Assembly: GCA_007132905.1 (NCBI GenBank)
Contig: SLNR01000079.1
Location: 1-50,799 of the forward strand
Source: Candidatus Sumerlaeota bacterium
Lineage (GTDB): Bacteria; Bacillota; SLNR01
Reading direction: 5' to 3'
Length of the DNA: 50,799 nucleotides
Shown here: one piece after another, positions 1 through 8,387 of the stretch
Layout of the letters: every line of letters starts with the position of its first letter
Numbering within the stretch: the first letter of the stretch is position 1
The notes under the pieces: generated by a model
Seen by the model: the letters and a program-made list of their open reading frames with translations, nothing else
Databases searched by the model: none
What the model was told of the DNA's origin: nothing
Made by a program: the position numbers and the translations under genes

Positions 1-449
1 GTCAGCAAAGCGAGATGGATAAAAATGCGTTTTTGACGCTTTTGATTACTCAACTTCGTCATCAGGACCCTCTCAATCCCAAGGACAATGGCGAGTTTAT
101 GGCGCAGATGGCCCAATTTTCTTCTCTGGAGCAAATGCAGAACATCAATGGGGGCCTTTCGGATCTAGCAAAGGCGCAGGAAAAAACACAAGCAAAGCTG
201 CTTGGCAGACTTGACGGACTGCAAAGCAGCGTAGAACAGCTCATGCATCTGATCGGGTCTAATCAATCGTATGCTAACAGCCTGCATTTTTCGCTGCTAG
301 GAAAAGAAGCGGTCGTACTTCAAAAAGACAAAACCGAAATAACCGGAAAAATTTCGGCTGTAAAAAGCCAAGGTGGCGAGATTCGCTATGTCATAAACGA
401 TGTATCTTATAGCCTTGACCAAATTGTGAAAGTAAAGGCAGGTGATTAA
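1..449 (+). CDS. flgD: Flagellar hook scaffolding (cap) protein FlgD, 5' partial
   Basis: FlgD caps the growing hook and lets FlgE subunits polymerise. The visible part carries the family signature near its N-terminus: FLTLLITQLRHQDPLNP, then MAQFSSLEQM. The frame is open to base 3 of the window with no stop and no clear ribosome binding site before the ATG at 15, so the gene probably begins upstream. The C-terminal part (about 65 residues after the helical segment) is short and would be the small beta domain that reads ISAVKSQGGEIRYVINDV. It is followed at once by the flagellar operon protein and flgE, the usual order. Confidence 0.9.
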   Translation, partial: QQSEMDKNAFLTLLITQLRHQDPLNPKDNGEFMAQMAQFSSLEQMQNINGGLSDLAKAQEKTQAKLLGRLDGLQSSVEQLMHLIGSNQSYANSLHFSLLGKEAVVLQKDKTEITGKISAVKSQGGEIRYVINDVSYSLDQIVKVKAGD

Positions 450-450
450 A

Positions 451-828
451 GTGGACTCTCATCTAAAAGTTCCTTCGTCTTTGAATCAAACAAAAACGCC
501 AAAGCAAGGTCGGCAAAAAGCGCATGATGCACCGGATTTTCAGCAGGTTTTTAAAGAATCGCTAAACAAGCAGCAAGTCAAATTCTCGCAGCATGCCAAA
601 GAACGCATCGAGCAGCGAAAGATCGACCTTGATGCGACCGATGTACAACGAATCTCCGAAGCTTTGGGCAAGGCAAAGGCCAAAGGAGTCAAATCATCCC
701 TTGTGGTGATGAAAGAGGTTACCTTGGTAGCTAGTACCACCAACCATACCATTGTGACCGCGGTGGATGATAAAAACACCAAAGAGCATATTTTTACCAA
801 CATTGACGGGGCAGTTTTCATTACATAG
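451..828 (+). CDS. Flagellar operon protein (TIGR02530-like) between flgD and flgE
   Basis: Small protein of about 125 residues that matches the flagellar operon protein family found between flgD and flgE in many Firmicutes. Visible hallmarks are FSQHAKERIEQRKIDL in the middle and the ending FTNIDGAVFIT. Its molecular role is not established. The GTG at 451 is preferred because GGTG lies 6 bases upstream; a GTG at 442 is in frame and overlaps the flgD stop but has poor spacing. The N-terminal 35 residues are polar and rich in Lys/Gln, probably disordered. Confidence 0.8.
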   Translation: MDSHLKVPSSLNQTKTPKQGRQKAHDAPDFQQVFKESLNKQQVKFSQHAKERIEQRKIDLDATDVQRISEALGKAKAKGVKSSLVVMKEVTLVASTTNHTIVTAVDDKNTKEHIFTNIDGAVFIT

Positions 829-899
829 GCTGGACCTCTTTGAGGAAGCCAAACGCCGTGGACTGAGCGAAGCGGCGATAAAAAAAGGAGGTTATTTTC

Positions 900-2447
900 A
901 TGCAGAGATCATTATTTACGGCGATTTCCGGGTTGAACAATCACCAAACGAAACTCGATGTGATCGGCAACAACATTGCCAATGTAAACACAACGGCCTT
1001 TAAATCAGGAAGGGTGTTGTTTTCGGATATCTTAAACCAAACGCTTCAAGGGGCGAGCGCTCCTCAAGAAAACCGCGGCGGCATCAACCCCGCGCAGGTA
1101 GGCCTGGGCATGCAGATTGCGGCCGTGGATAACAACCATACCCAGGGAAACTTACAGTCCACCGGACGCGAACTAGACATGGCCATTCAAGGCAGCGGGT
1201 TTTTCGTTGTAAGTGACGGGAATCAACACTTTTACTCTCGAGACGGGTCCTTTTCCCGTGGAACAGACGGAAATTTGGTCAACGCCTCCAACGGGATGCG
1301 AGTCATGGGCTGGATGGCAGGCGATCAAGGAGAAATTGACACCACTCAGCCTACTCAAAACATCAATATCCCGCTAGGTTTCAGGGCAGAAGCAAATGCC
1401 ACGGGTCAGATGGTATTTCGCGGCAATTTAGATGCTTCCGTACAACCTTTTTCTGCCGAAGTGGTGACAGCAAGCGAGGGCAGTCCTACCGAAAATGCGG
1501 TGCAGGAAATTCATGTGAATCACGCACAAGGCGGGTCATTTACCTTAAGCTTCGATGGAGAAACAACCGGTCCCATTCCTTATGATGCCAGCGCTGATCA
1601 AGTGCGCACTGCTTTGGAGGGGCAAATCGGAGTCATCGGAGTCGGGGATATCCAGGTAGAAGGTAATGTCGGCGGTCCTTGGACGGTGGAATTTACAGAG
1701 GATCTCGCCTTGACCGAAGTCGATGAAATCGGCATTGATATCGAAGGACTTCATTATGATTTTCCGCTGGAAATGGACATGTATGATTCGTTGGGGAATG
1801 TGCATACATTACAACTGCGATTTGAAAAGGCCGGCGTGAATCAGTGGACCTGGGAGGCATTCATTCAAGATGGAGCCGAAGCCTTAGGCAGCGGTAGCGG
1901 TGTGATTACTTTCGATAGCCAAGGAGACATCCAAGCCGGACAAGAGGGACTGTTCGTATTAGATCCCATTCCCGCCGGCACTTCTCTTGAAGGGGCCGAT
2001 CCGGTCCAGGTAAGTTTGGATTTTTCGGCTTTAAGCCAGCTAGTCGGAGATACAGATGCGGTGCTGCAGCATCAAAACGGATTTCCCATGGGGATTTTAA
2101 ATGACTTTACGGTGGGTTCCAGCGGAGTCATCACGGGAACCTATTCCAACGGCATGGTCACGGATTTAGGACAAATAGCTTTGGGACGCTTTGAAAACCC
2201 GGAAGGATTGTCAAAAGTTGGGAACAACATGTACCAGACAACTTCCAATTCAGGGGAAGTCCTGCTGGGAAGACCGGGAACACAAGGCAGAGGGATCATC
2301 GAACGATCCACCTTGGAAATGTCGAATGTCAATATTGCTTATGAGTTTACTGAGATCATTACCACTTCCAGGGCTTTTCAAGCCAATTCACGGGTGATTT
2401 CTTCTTCCGATGAGCTTCTCCAAGAAGTGGTTAAATTAAAGCGATAA
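900..2447 (+). CDS. flgE: Flagellar hook protein FlgE
   Basis: FlgE builds the hook that joins the basal body to the filament. The 515-residue product starts with the rod/hook N-terminal signature (LFTAISGLNNHQTKLDVIGN followed by NIANVNTTAFKS) and ends with the matching C-terminal helix (ERSTLEMSNVNIAYEFTEII, then TTSRAFQANSRVI). The internal ELDMAIQGSGFFVV is the hook/basal-body core segment. The centre (about residues 180-380) is a variable D2-like region. A strong AAAAGGAGG lies 9 bases before the ATG. The length is somewhat over the roughly 400 residues of enterobacterial FlgE but within the family range. There is no SwrD/FlbD-like small gene between it and motA. Confidence 0.95.
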   Translation: MQRSLFTAISGLNNHQTKLDVIGNNIANVNTTAFKSGRVLFSDILNQTLQGASAPQENRGGINPAQVGLGMQIAAVDNNHTQGNLQSTGRELDMAIQGSGFFVVSDGNQHFYSRDGSFSRGTDGNLVNASNGMRVMGWMAGDQGEIDTTQPTQNINIPLGFRAEANATGQMVFRGNLDASVQPFSAEVVTASEGSPTENAVQEIHVNHAQGGSFTLSFDGETTGPIPYDASADQVRTALEGQIGVIGVGDIQVEGNVGGPWTVEFTEDLALTEVDEIGIDIEGLHYDFPLEMDMYDSLGNVHTLQLRFEKAGVNQWTWEAFIQDGAEALGSGSGVITFDSQGDIQAGQEGLFVLDPIPAGTSLEGADPVQVSLDFSALSQLVGDTDAVLQHQNGFPMGILNDFTVGSSGVITGTYSNGMVTDLGQIALGRFENPEGLSKVGNNMYQTTSNSGEVLLGRPGTQGRGIIERSTLEMSNVNIAYEFTEIITTSRAFQANSRVISSSDELLQEVVKLKR

Positions 2448-2505
2448 GACAGCAGATCAAGCAGCTTGATGATACCAAGTCGAGGTAAGATGGGAGTGAT
2501 TCTCT

Positions 2506-3324
2506 TTGAAGAAGATGGACATACTTACAGTAATGGGAATTATCACGGGATTAGCACTCGTTGCCGGGGCCATTGTAAGCAGAGGCAGTGTGTCCATCTT
2601 CTTTGATCTCCCTTCTTTTACGATTACCATGGGAGGATCGTTCAGCGCTTTGTTGATTCGGTTTCAAGTGGATCACTTGAAAATGGTCATTCAAGTAACA
2701 AAAAATGCTTTCTTTACAGAAGTGTCTAGCATAGGGGAGGTGAGTTCGGAATTTGTAAGGCTTTGTCAAAAAGCCAGGAAAGAAGGACTTTTGTCTTTGG
2801 AAGATGACATCGAGGATATGGAAGATCCTTTTATCGGCAAGGGGCTGCAGATGGTCGTTGATGGTTTAGACGGAGATATGATTCGCGACATTATGCATAT
2901 TGAGCTCGATTCTCTTGAAACCCGGCATAAACTGGGGCAGGAAATGTTCAAGTTTTGGGGCGCCCTTGCTCCTTCTTTTGGGATGATCGGCACCTTGATC
3001 GGGCTAATTTTTATGCTAGTGAGTCTTGATGATCCGTCGGCACTTGGCCCGGGAATGGCTGTGGCTTTGCTTACCACTTTTTATGGTGCGCTCATGGCCA
3101 ATTTGATTTTTATTCCCATTGCGGGAAAACTCGGGATGAGAAGCGAGGCAGAAATCGCCGTGAAAGAAGCGGCCATCGAAGGGGTGCTGTCCATTCAATC
3201 GGGAATGAATCCAAGAATTCTGCAGGAGAAACTCAAAGCATTCATGTCTCCTCGGGAAAGAGAAGAAATTGAGGCCGAAAAAGATCGTCAAACGCAGGAG
3301 GAAGTGATGACAAATGAAGCCTGA
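2506..3324 (+). CDS. motA: Flagellar stator protein MotA
   Basis: MotA forms the ion-driven stator with MotB around the rotor. The 272-residue protein has four predicted membrane segments: two near the N-terminus (ILTVMGIITGLALVAGAIV and the FTITMGGSFSALLI segment) and two after a cytoplasmic loop. The latter include FGMIGTLIGLIFMLVSL and MAVALLTTFYGALMANLIFI, the MotA/ExbB signature. The start is a TTG, with GGGAG 9 bases upstream; the next ATG (2515) is too far from it. The end overlaps motB by 11 bases, which fits translational coupling. Confidence 0.95.
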   Translation: MKKMDILTVMGIITGLALVAGAIVSRGSVSIFFDLPSFTITMGGSFSALLIRFQVDHLKMVIQVTKNAFFTEVSSIGEVSSEFVRLCQKARKEGLLSLEDDIEDMEDPFIGKGLQMVVDGLDGDMIRDIMHIELDSLETRHKLGQEMFKFWGALAPSFGMIGTLIGLIFMLVSLDDPSALGPGMAVALLTTFYGALMANLIFIPIAGKLGMRSEAEIAVKEAAIEGVLSIQSGMNPRILQEKLKAFMSPREREEIEAEKDRQTQEEVMTNEA

Positions 3325-4069
3325 GCCATCAAAAAGAAGAAAAAAGAAGGCTTTACAGGTCGAAGAAGGGGCTCCGGCCTGGATGACGACCTATTCGGAC
3401 ATGATCACTTTGGTGTTAGCGTTTTTTGTGCTTTTGTTCTCGTTTGCGGTGATTGAAGAGGCTAGGTTTCGGGAGATCATCTCCTCCATCCGAGTTACTT
3501 TTTTGGGGGCTGAAGGGATTTTGCCCGGTTCTCCGGAGCCTTCGGAAATCCCGGACGGTGATTTTGAAGAAGACGAAATAAATGTGGTCGATTCTTACAA
3601 AGTGCTGGCGAAAATCGAGGCTTTCATCAAGGAAGAAGGGCTGGAAGATCGGATGGCTGTCAAGAAAGATGACAGAGGTATTGTCTTGGTGATTTCGGAT
3701 GCCATTATGTTTGATCCCGGCCGAGCCGATTTAAAGGGAGGAGCAAGGGATATCCTGGGGTATGTGGCCGAACTGGTTCGAGTCATACCCAATCAGGTGT
3801 TGGTGGAGGGTCACACAGACAGTATGCCCATCAATACACCGCAGTTTCCCAGCAACTGGGAACTGTCTGCGGCAAGAGCCGTGGTGGTGGTGCGGTATCT
3901 AATCGAAAAAGAGGATCTTGAGCCGGCTCAGCTGGCTGCAGTAGGCTACAGCGAGTATCATCCGGTGGCCACGAACCAAACTTACCAGGGCAGAAGCAAG
4001 AACCGCCGGGTGAATATTATCATATCCGAGGTCTTATATGAAGACCTGTTGAGGAGGCCGACATCGTGA
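3314..4069 (+). CDS. motB: Flagellar stator protein MotB
   Basis: MotB anchors the stator to peptidoglycan and carries the ion-binding aspartate. One membrane helix follows a basic N-terminus, with the essential Asp at residue 29 in YSDMITLVLAFFVLLFSF. Residues about 115-245 form an OmpA-like peptidoglycan-binding domain (VEGHTDSMPI, NWELSAARA, GRSKNRRVNI). The helix has MITLVLAFFVLLFSF, closer by eye to sodium-type MotS/PomB than to proton-type MotB; this is a weak inference. It overlaps motA upstream and fliL downstream. Confidence 0.95.
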   Translation: MKPEPSKRRKKKALQVEEGAPAWMTTYSDMITLVLAFFVLLFSFAVIEEARFREIISSIRVTFLGAEGILPGSPEPSEIPDGDFEEDEINVVDSYKVLAKIEAFIKEEGLEDRMAVKKDDRGIVLVISDAIMFDPGRADLKGGARDILGYVAELVRVIPNQVLVEGHTDSMPINTPQFPSNWELSAARAVVVVRYLIEKEDLEPAQLAAVGYSEYHPVATNQTYQGRSKNRRVNIIISEVLYEDLLRRPTS

Positions 4070-4545
4070 GCCCGAGGGATCAAGGGGAGCCAAAAGAAGG
4101 CCAAAAGGATCTGAGCAAAAACAAAAAAAGAAAGTCCAAAAAAATGATCGCCGTCATAGTGATGATGGTTTTGCTCAGTGGAGCCGGTATTTGGTACTGG
4201 CAGGTGTACGGTCAGGGTCCGCAGGACATGGGAAGAAGCGACCCGCTTGAGGTATCCTCTCCCATGGAGTTTACTGTGAATCTAGCCGATTCCGGACAGC
4301 GGCGGTATCTTAAAGCGACGGTGTCGCTTGCCTACCAGGCGAACGGATTGGAGACGGAGCTTATAAGCCGACAATCCGAGCTGCGTGATTTGATGATCGG
4401 ATTGTTTCGAGCTAGGACAGTATCAGAAATCAGTTGCGAAGAAGGAACCGATACCTTACGACGGGAGATCAAAGAAATGGTCAATGATCGTTTGCAGACC
4501 GGGAAAGTCATTCAAGTTTTCTTCACTGAGTTTATTATTCAATAA
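4066..4545 (+). CDS. fliL: Flagellar basal body-associated protein FliL
   Basis: FliL is a single-pass inner membrane protein that surrounds the stator and supports torque. The 159-residue product has a very basic N-terminal tail, one membrane segment (about residues 26-43, KMIAVIVMMVLLSGAGIWYW) and a periplasmic domain with the typical PMEFTVNLADSGQRRYLKAT start and a C-terminal TGKVIQVFFTEFIIQ. Start is GTG, overlapping the motB stop by 4 bases. The placement directly after motB is standard. Confidence 0.9.
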   Translation: MSPRDQGEPKEGQKDLSKNKKRKSKKMIAVIVMMVLLSGAGIWYWQVYGQGPQDMGRSDPLEVSSPMEFTVNLADSGQRRYLKATVSLAYQANGLETELISRQSELRDLMIGLFRARTVSEISCEEGTDTLRREIKEMVNDRLQTGKVIQVFFTEFIIQ

Positions 4546-4560
4546 CAAGGGGGGGTTAGG

Positions 4561-5088
4561 ATGAGCGAGGCTAGACTTTCACAAGAAGAAATTGAAGCGC
4601 TGGTTCGTCAGGCGAGCGAGAAAGAACCCAGCCAAGAAGCTGGTGTAGAAAAGACCGCCGCCGAAAAAGAAAAACCCGCTGAAGAGAAGTCTGCAAAAGA
4701 ACACGGTCCACCATCTCATCAAACACCCTCGGGGGAAGACGAAGAAACCAGGCAGATTGAGTTTGAGGAGATCACAGCGCATGAAGTCACCGGTCCGCTG
4801 AGCGACATAGAAAACATGCATCACATCAAGTTGAATCTGGAAATTGTTTTGGGAGAAGCCAATCTTACTGTCAAAGAACTGTTGGGAATGAAAAAAGATT
4901 CCGTCATCACCATAAACAAAATGGCCGGCGAGAATGCTCTTTTGTATGCCAACGGCAAACTTCTGTCGGAAGGAGAAATTGTGATCCTCAATGATCGGTT
5001 CTCTTTTCGCATTGGGTCCTTGGAAGATAAAGAGCAGGTAGTAAGACCTGACGCGGCGTCGGAAAAGGAGGATAAAGATCCCTCATGA
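4561..5088 (+). CDS. fliN: FliN-like switch protein with FliM/FliY-type N-terminal motif
   Basis: A C-ring protein of 175 residues. The C-terminal part (about 85-160) is a SpoA/FliN domain: LNLEIVLGEANLTVKELLGM, then the NALLYANGKLLSEGEIVILN strands. The first 15 residues carry RLSQEEIEALVRQ, like the LSQDEIDALL peptide that binds phosphorylated CheY in FliM and FliY. Between them is an acidic, Lys/Glu-rich linker of about 60 residues that looks disordered. There is no CheC-like domain. It sits between fliL and fliO, where Bacillus has fliM-fliY-cheY. A GGGGGG run lies 4-9 bases before the ATG. Two more FliN-domain proteins occur near 19-21 kb. Confidence 0.85.
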   Translation: MSEARLSQEEIEALVRQASEKEPSQEAGVEKTAAEKEKPAEEKSAKEHGPPSHQTPSGEDEETRQIEFEEITAHEVTGPLSDIENMHHIKLNLEIVLGEANLTVKELLGMKKDSVITINKMAGENALLYANGKLLSEGEIVILNDRFSFRIGSLEDKEQVVRPDAASEKEDKDPS

Positions 5089-5489
5089 GCTTACTTTGGG
5101 AAACGGTGAAGATGGTGGTTGTGCTGGGGTGTATTCTGACGGCTGCTGTTTATTTGATCAAACACGGCTCGGCTAAGATTCAACCGAAAATGACCAAAGA
5201 AGACGGTCTTTTGCAGATCGTCGACCGGTTGTCATTGGGCCCGAAAACGGGCGTGATGCTGATCAAAGTCGGATCAAAATATTATCTTTTGGGAATGGGC
5301 GAACAGACAGTCACCCGACTAGACGAAATACAACAAGACGAGCTGACCCTGTCCGAAGAGCTTTTGTCCAAACCAAATGAACCGCAAGGTTTCGCTTCGG
5401 TCCTTGATCGGTTTCAGCAGAGCAAATCCTACTTCGATGAGGTGAAAGGAAAATGGAAGAACCAGGGAGGGCAGGAGCATGAGCGCTAA
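5085..5489 (+). CDS. fliO: Flagellar export apparatus protein FliO
   Basis: FliO helps assemble the FliP ring of the flagellar type III export gate. The 134-residue protein has one N-terminal membrane segment (WETVKMVVVLGCILTAAVYL) and then the FliO beta domain: LLQIVDRLSLGPKTGVMLIK, then GSKYYLLGMGEQTVTRLDEI. It starts inside the last codons of the FliN-like gene (ATGA overlap) and overlaps fliP by 11 bases. FliO is poorly conserved, so the call rests on the motif and on the position before fliP. Confidence 0.87.
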   Translation: MSLLWETVKMVVVLGCILTAAVYLIKHGSAKIQPKMTKEDGLLQIVDRLSLGPKTGVMLIKVGSKYYLLGMGEQTVTRLDEIQQDELTLSEELLSKPNEPQGFASVLDRFQQSKSYFDEVKGKWKNQGGQEHER

Positions 5490-6243
5490 GGATAAAGTTG
5501 TTTGTTTTCTTATCATTGCTTTTTTGGCGGTTTTTGTCAGTGCCCATGCACAAGCTCAGCCTTTGCTGCCCATTCCCGATGTCAATCTTGAAATCGGTCC
5601 CGGAGGCGAAGGAGAGGAAATGGTTTCTTCTCTGCAGCTTTTGCTGCTGCTGACCGTTTTATCCCTTGTCCCGGCGTTTTTGGTTTTAATGACTTCGTTT
5701 ACCCGGGTGGTCATTGTGCTTGGTTTTACACGCAATGCGCTGGCCACTCAAAATTCACCGCCCAACCAGATCATCGTGGGCTTGGCGCTGTTGCTGACGA
5801 TTTTTGTGATGCAGCCAGTCTTTTCTACCATTCAGCAAGAAGCCATTGAACCTCTGTTAGAAGAGGCGATTGACCAGGAGACCGCTTTGGAAATTGCCTC
5901 AGAACCCGTTAGAGAATTTATGTTTCATCACACCAGAGAAAAAGATTTAGCGCTCTTTGTCAACTTATCGGGGATGGAGCAGCCGGCCAGTCGGGCGGAG
6001 ATATCCCTGCCGGTGTTAATTCCCGCTTTTGTTATAAGCGAACTTAAGACAGCCTTCCAGATGGGATTTATGATATTTGTTCCGTTTTTGATCGTCGACA
6101 TGGTGGTGGCTTCAACTTTAATGTCGGTGGGGATGTTCATGCTTCCCCCGGTCATGATTTCGCTGCCGTTTAAAATTCTGCTCTTTATTTTGGTGGACGG
6201 CTGGCATTTGGTGGTCAAATCCATTGTAGAAAGTTTTGTCTAG
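5479..6243 (+). CDS. fliP: Flagellar export gate protein FliP
   Basis: FliP forms the core of the export gate with FliQ and FliR. The 254 residues begin with a cleavable signal sequence (CFLIIAFLAVFVSAHAQA), then membrane helices and the signature FTRVVIVLGFTRNALATQNS with PPNQIIVGLALLLT. The C-terminal PAFVISELKTAFQMGFMIFV, then DMVVASTLMSVGMFMLPP, completes the family pattern. Length is normal. The ATG is preceded by GGGAGGGCAGGAGC within fliO. It forms a tight block with fliO, fliQ, fliR, flhB and flhA. Confidence 0.97.
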   Translation: MSAKDKVVCFLIIAFLAVFVSAHAQAQPLLPIPDVNLEIGPGGEGEEMVSSLQLLLLLTVLSLVPAFLVLMTSFTRVVIVLGFTRNALATQNSPPNQIIVGLALLLTIFVMQPVFSTIQQEAIEPLLEEAIDQETALEIASEPVREFMFHHTREKDLALFVNLSGMEQPASRAEISLPVLIPAFVISELKTAFQMGFMIFVPFLIVDMVVASTLMSVGMFMLPPVMISLPFKILLFILVDGWHLVVKSIVESFV

Positions 6244-6258
6244 TTAGGAGATGAGGTG

Positions 6259-6528
6259 GTGTCTGAACAATTCGTACTGCATTTGGCACGGCAAGCGATT
6301 TTGACGATGCTTTTGGTGGCAGCACCCACTTTGCTGGTAAGCCTGTTAGTGGGGTTAAGCGTAAGTATTTTCCAGGCGACGACACAAATTCAAGAACCAA
6401 CCCTAACTTTTGTTCCCAAAATCATTGCGGTCTTTTTGACACTGCTCATTTTTGGTTCTTGGATGATGAGCATGGTTTTAAGTTTCACCATTCAGCTTTT
6501 TCAGGATATGCCTTTTTTGATTCGATGA
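6259..6528 (+). CDS. fliQ: Flagellar export gate protein FliQ
   Basis: FliQ is a small two-helix component of the export gate. The product is 89 residues if it starts at the GTG at 6259, which has AGGAG 8 bases upstream; the adjacent GTG at 6256 is also in frame. Two hydrophobic segments are clear: AILTMLLVAAPTLLVSLLVG and IIAVFLTLLIFGSWMMSM. Between them is the conserved SIFQATTQIQEPTLTFVPKI. Length and sequence are typical. Confidence 0.96.
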   Translation: MSEQFVLHLARQAILTMLLVAAPTLLVSLLVGLSVSIFQATTQIQEPTLTFVPKIIAVFLTLLIFGSWMMSMVLSFTIQLFQDMPFLIR

Positions 6529-6540
6529 CAGAAACGAGTG

Positions 6541-7311
6541 ATGATGTTGAATGAGCATTGGTTTGGTTTTCTATTGATCTTTATTCGAACCGTCTGTGTG
6601 TTGGTGACTTTCCCTGTGACTAGCTATCAAGGAATTCCTCATCTAATTAAGGTCTGGTTGGCTGCGGTCGTCGCCTACTTGCTGTTTATAAGCGGGTCTA
6701 TAACCCTTCCATCGGCAGCCAATCTTCATACCTTTAGCATCATTATGGCCATCGGAAGCGAAGTTGCGGCCGGTCTGTTGATGGGGTTTGCCGTTTTGAT
6801 GGTGATCAATGGTTTTCGTATGGCGGGTCAGTTTATTGATATCAAAATGGGTCTGGCGGCGGCCGGAATTTTTGATCCGCAGTTTGGCAGCACGACGACA
6901 TTGATCAGCCAATTCTATTACCTTTTTGCGATTATGATCTATTTGGCCATCTACGGACATCACCATCTTTTTATGGCCCTCGGGGAGAGCTTTTCTGTGA
7001 TCCCTTTGGGGCAGATGTCCTGGAGCGGGGCTGCCCTTGACTTATTCTTGCAGAAGTTTGGTCAAGTATGGTTGCTGGCGTTTCAAGTGTCGGCTCCGGT
7101 GGTCGCCACAACGGTCATCACTGATATTTCTTTGGGTCTGATTTCCAAAACGGTGCCACAGCTGCATGTGTTTTTGCTGGGGATGCCTGCTAAGATTTTT
7201 TTGGGACTGCTTATTGTCTATGTAACACTTCCTTATTTAAGCGTGTTGGCCGATGAATCGCTGCAGAGGATTTCTCCTTTCCTTCTGTCGCTGCTGGAGG
7301 GTGTTTTATGA
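6541..7311 (+). CDS. fliR: Flagellar export gate protein FliR
   Basis: FliR completes the FliPQR export gate. The protein has about 256 residues with six predicted membrane segments, including FGFLLIFIRTVCVLVTFPVT at the start and SKTVPQLHVFLLGMPAKIFL near the end, a family hallmark. The exact start is unclear: GTG 6538, ATG 6541 and ATG 6544 are adjacent and none has a strong ribosome binding site, so translation may be coupled to fliQ, which ends 12 bases before. It overlaps flhB by 4 bases (ATGA). Confidence 0.93.
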   Translation: MMLNEHWFGFLLIFIRTVCVLVTFPVTSYQGIPHLIKVWLAAVVAYLLFISGSITLPSAANLHTFSIIMAIGSEVAAGLLMGFAVLMVINGFRMAGQFIDIKMGLAAAGIFDPQFGSTTTLISQFYYLFAIMIYLAIYGHHHLFMALGESFSVIPLGQMSWSGAALDLFLQKFGQVWLLAFQVSAPVVATTVITDISLGLISKTVPQLHVFLLGMPAKIFLGLLIVYVTLPYLSVLADESLQRISPFLLSLLEGVL

Positions 7312-8384
7312 GCGATAAACCTATGGGAGAGAAAACAGAACAGCCCACTCCGCATCGTTTAAGAGAAGCTAGGCGAAAAGGACAGGTTGTCAAAAGTACC
7401 GATCTCTCTTCTGCCTGTACCCTTTTGGCGGCGATTTTGTTTTTTATGTTGATGGGGGATACCTTATTGAACTGGTGCCGGGAATTTGTGTTTGTGATGC
7501 TGCAGGAATACATTTTGTATCCTGTGTCTGCCGGCAACATGGCGCCGCTGATCGGCATCATGGGACTAAACTATTTTAAAACCAGCGGTTTAATTTTCGC
7601 CGTGGTTTTACTAACCGGGCTGGCCGGCAATTATGCACAGGTAGGGTTCGTTTTTACTACAGAAAAGCTATCTCCTACTTTGGAGAAAATCAATCCGCTG
7701 GAAGGCTTTAAGAGAATTTTTTCCAAACGAGCGCTGTTTGAATTAGCAAAGGCCCTTTTCAAAATCGTACTGGTGGGCATCATTGTGTATCTTTTCTTGT
7801 CAAATAGTGTGATGGAAGTAATGGCCTACATGTTTTTGACCCCCCAGCAAGGAGCGAAAGTCTTTGCAGCTAGTGTACTGAATCTTGCCTTGCGGGTAGG
7901 CGCGTTGTTTTTGGTTTTGGCGGTACTCGATTATGTGTACCAGCGGCAAGAACATTTTAAAAACCTCAAAATGACTCGGCAGGAAGTGAAAGAAGAACAC
8001 AAGCAAATGGAAGGCGATCCGCTGATTCGGTCAAAACGAAAAGAAAAACATAAAGCCATGGCCGTGACCCGAATGATGCAAGAAATTCCCGATGCATCGG
8101 TGGTGGTCACCAACCCGACAGAGCTGGCGATTGCTTTAAAATACGATCATGACAAAGAGCCTGTGCCCAAAGTGGTGGCCAAAGGCGCCGGCGTGACGGC
8201 CCAAAAAATCAGAAAATTGGCGAAAGAAAACGGCGTACCTGTTGTGGAAAACCGACCGGTGGCGCAGCTTTTATATAAGAAAGTGGAAATTCACGAAACG
8301 ATCTCGGCCGATTTGTACCAAGCGGTGGCAGAAATCCTGGCACTGGTGTACGAGATCCAACGAAAAAAGCAGAAAGGAAGGTAA
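7308..8384 (+). CDS. flhB: Flagellar export switch protein FlhB (NPTE cleavage site)
   Basis: FlhB changes export specificity from hook to filament by cutting itself between Asn and Pro in a conserved NPTH loop. The 358-residue protein has the usual layout: a cytoplasmic start (KTEQPTPHRLREARRKGQ), four membrane helices over about residues 30-210, and a charged cytoplasmic domain with EEHKQMEGDPLIRSKRKEKH. The cleavage loop reads N269-P270-T271-E272, with Glu in place of the more usual His; Asn and Pro are kept. Length is normal for full FlhB, not a short FlhX paralogue. Confidence 0.96.
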   Translation: MSDKPMGEKTEQPTPHRLREARRKGQVVKSTDLSSACTLLAAILFFMLMGDTLLNWCREFVFVMLQEYILYPVSAGNMAPLIGIMGLNYFKTSGLIFAVVLLTGLAGNYAQVGFVFTTEKLSPTLEKINPLEGFKRIFSKRALFELAKALFKIVLVGIIVYLFLSNSVMEVMAYMFLTPQQGAKVFAASVLNLALRVGALFLVLAVLDYVYQRQEHFKNLKMTRQEVKEEHKQMEGDPLIRSKRKEKHKAMAVTRMMQEIPDASVVVTNPTELAIALKYDHDKEPVPKVVAKGAGVTAQKIRKLAKENGVPVVENRPVAQLLYKKVEIHETISADLYQAVAEILALVYEIQRKKQKGR

Positions 8385-8387
8385 AAC

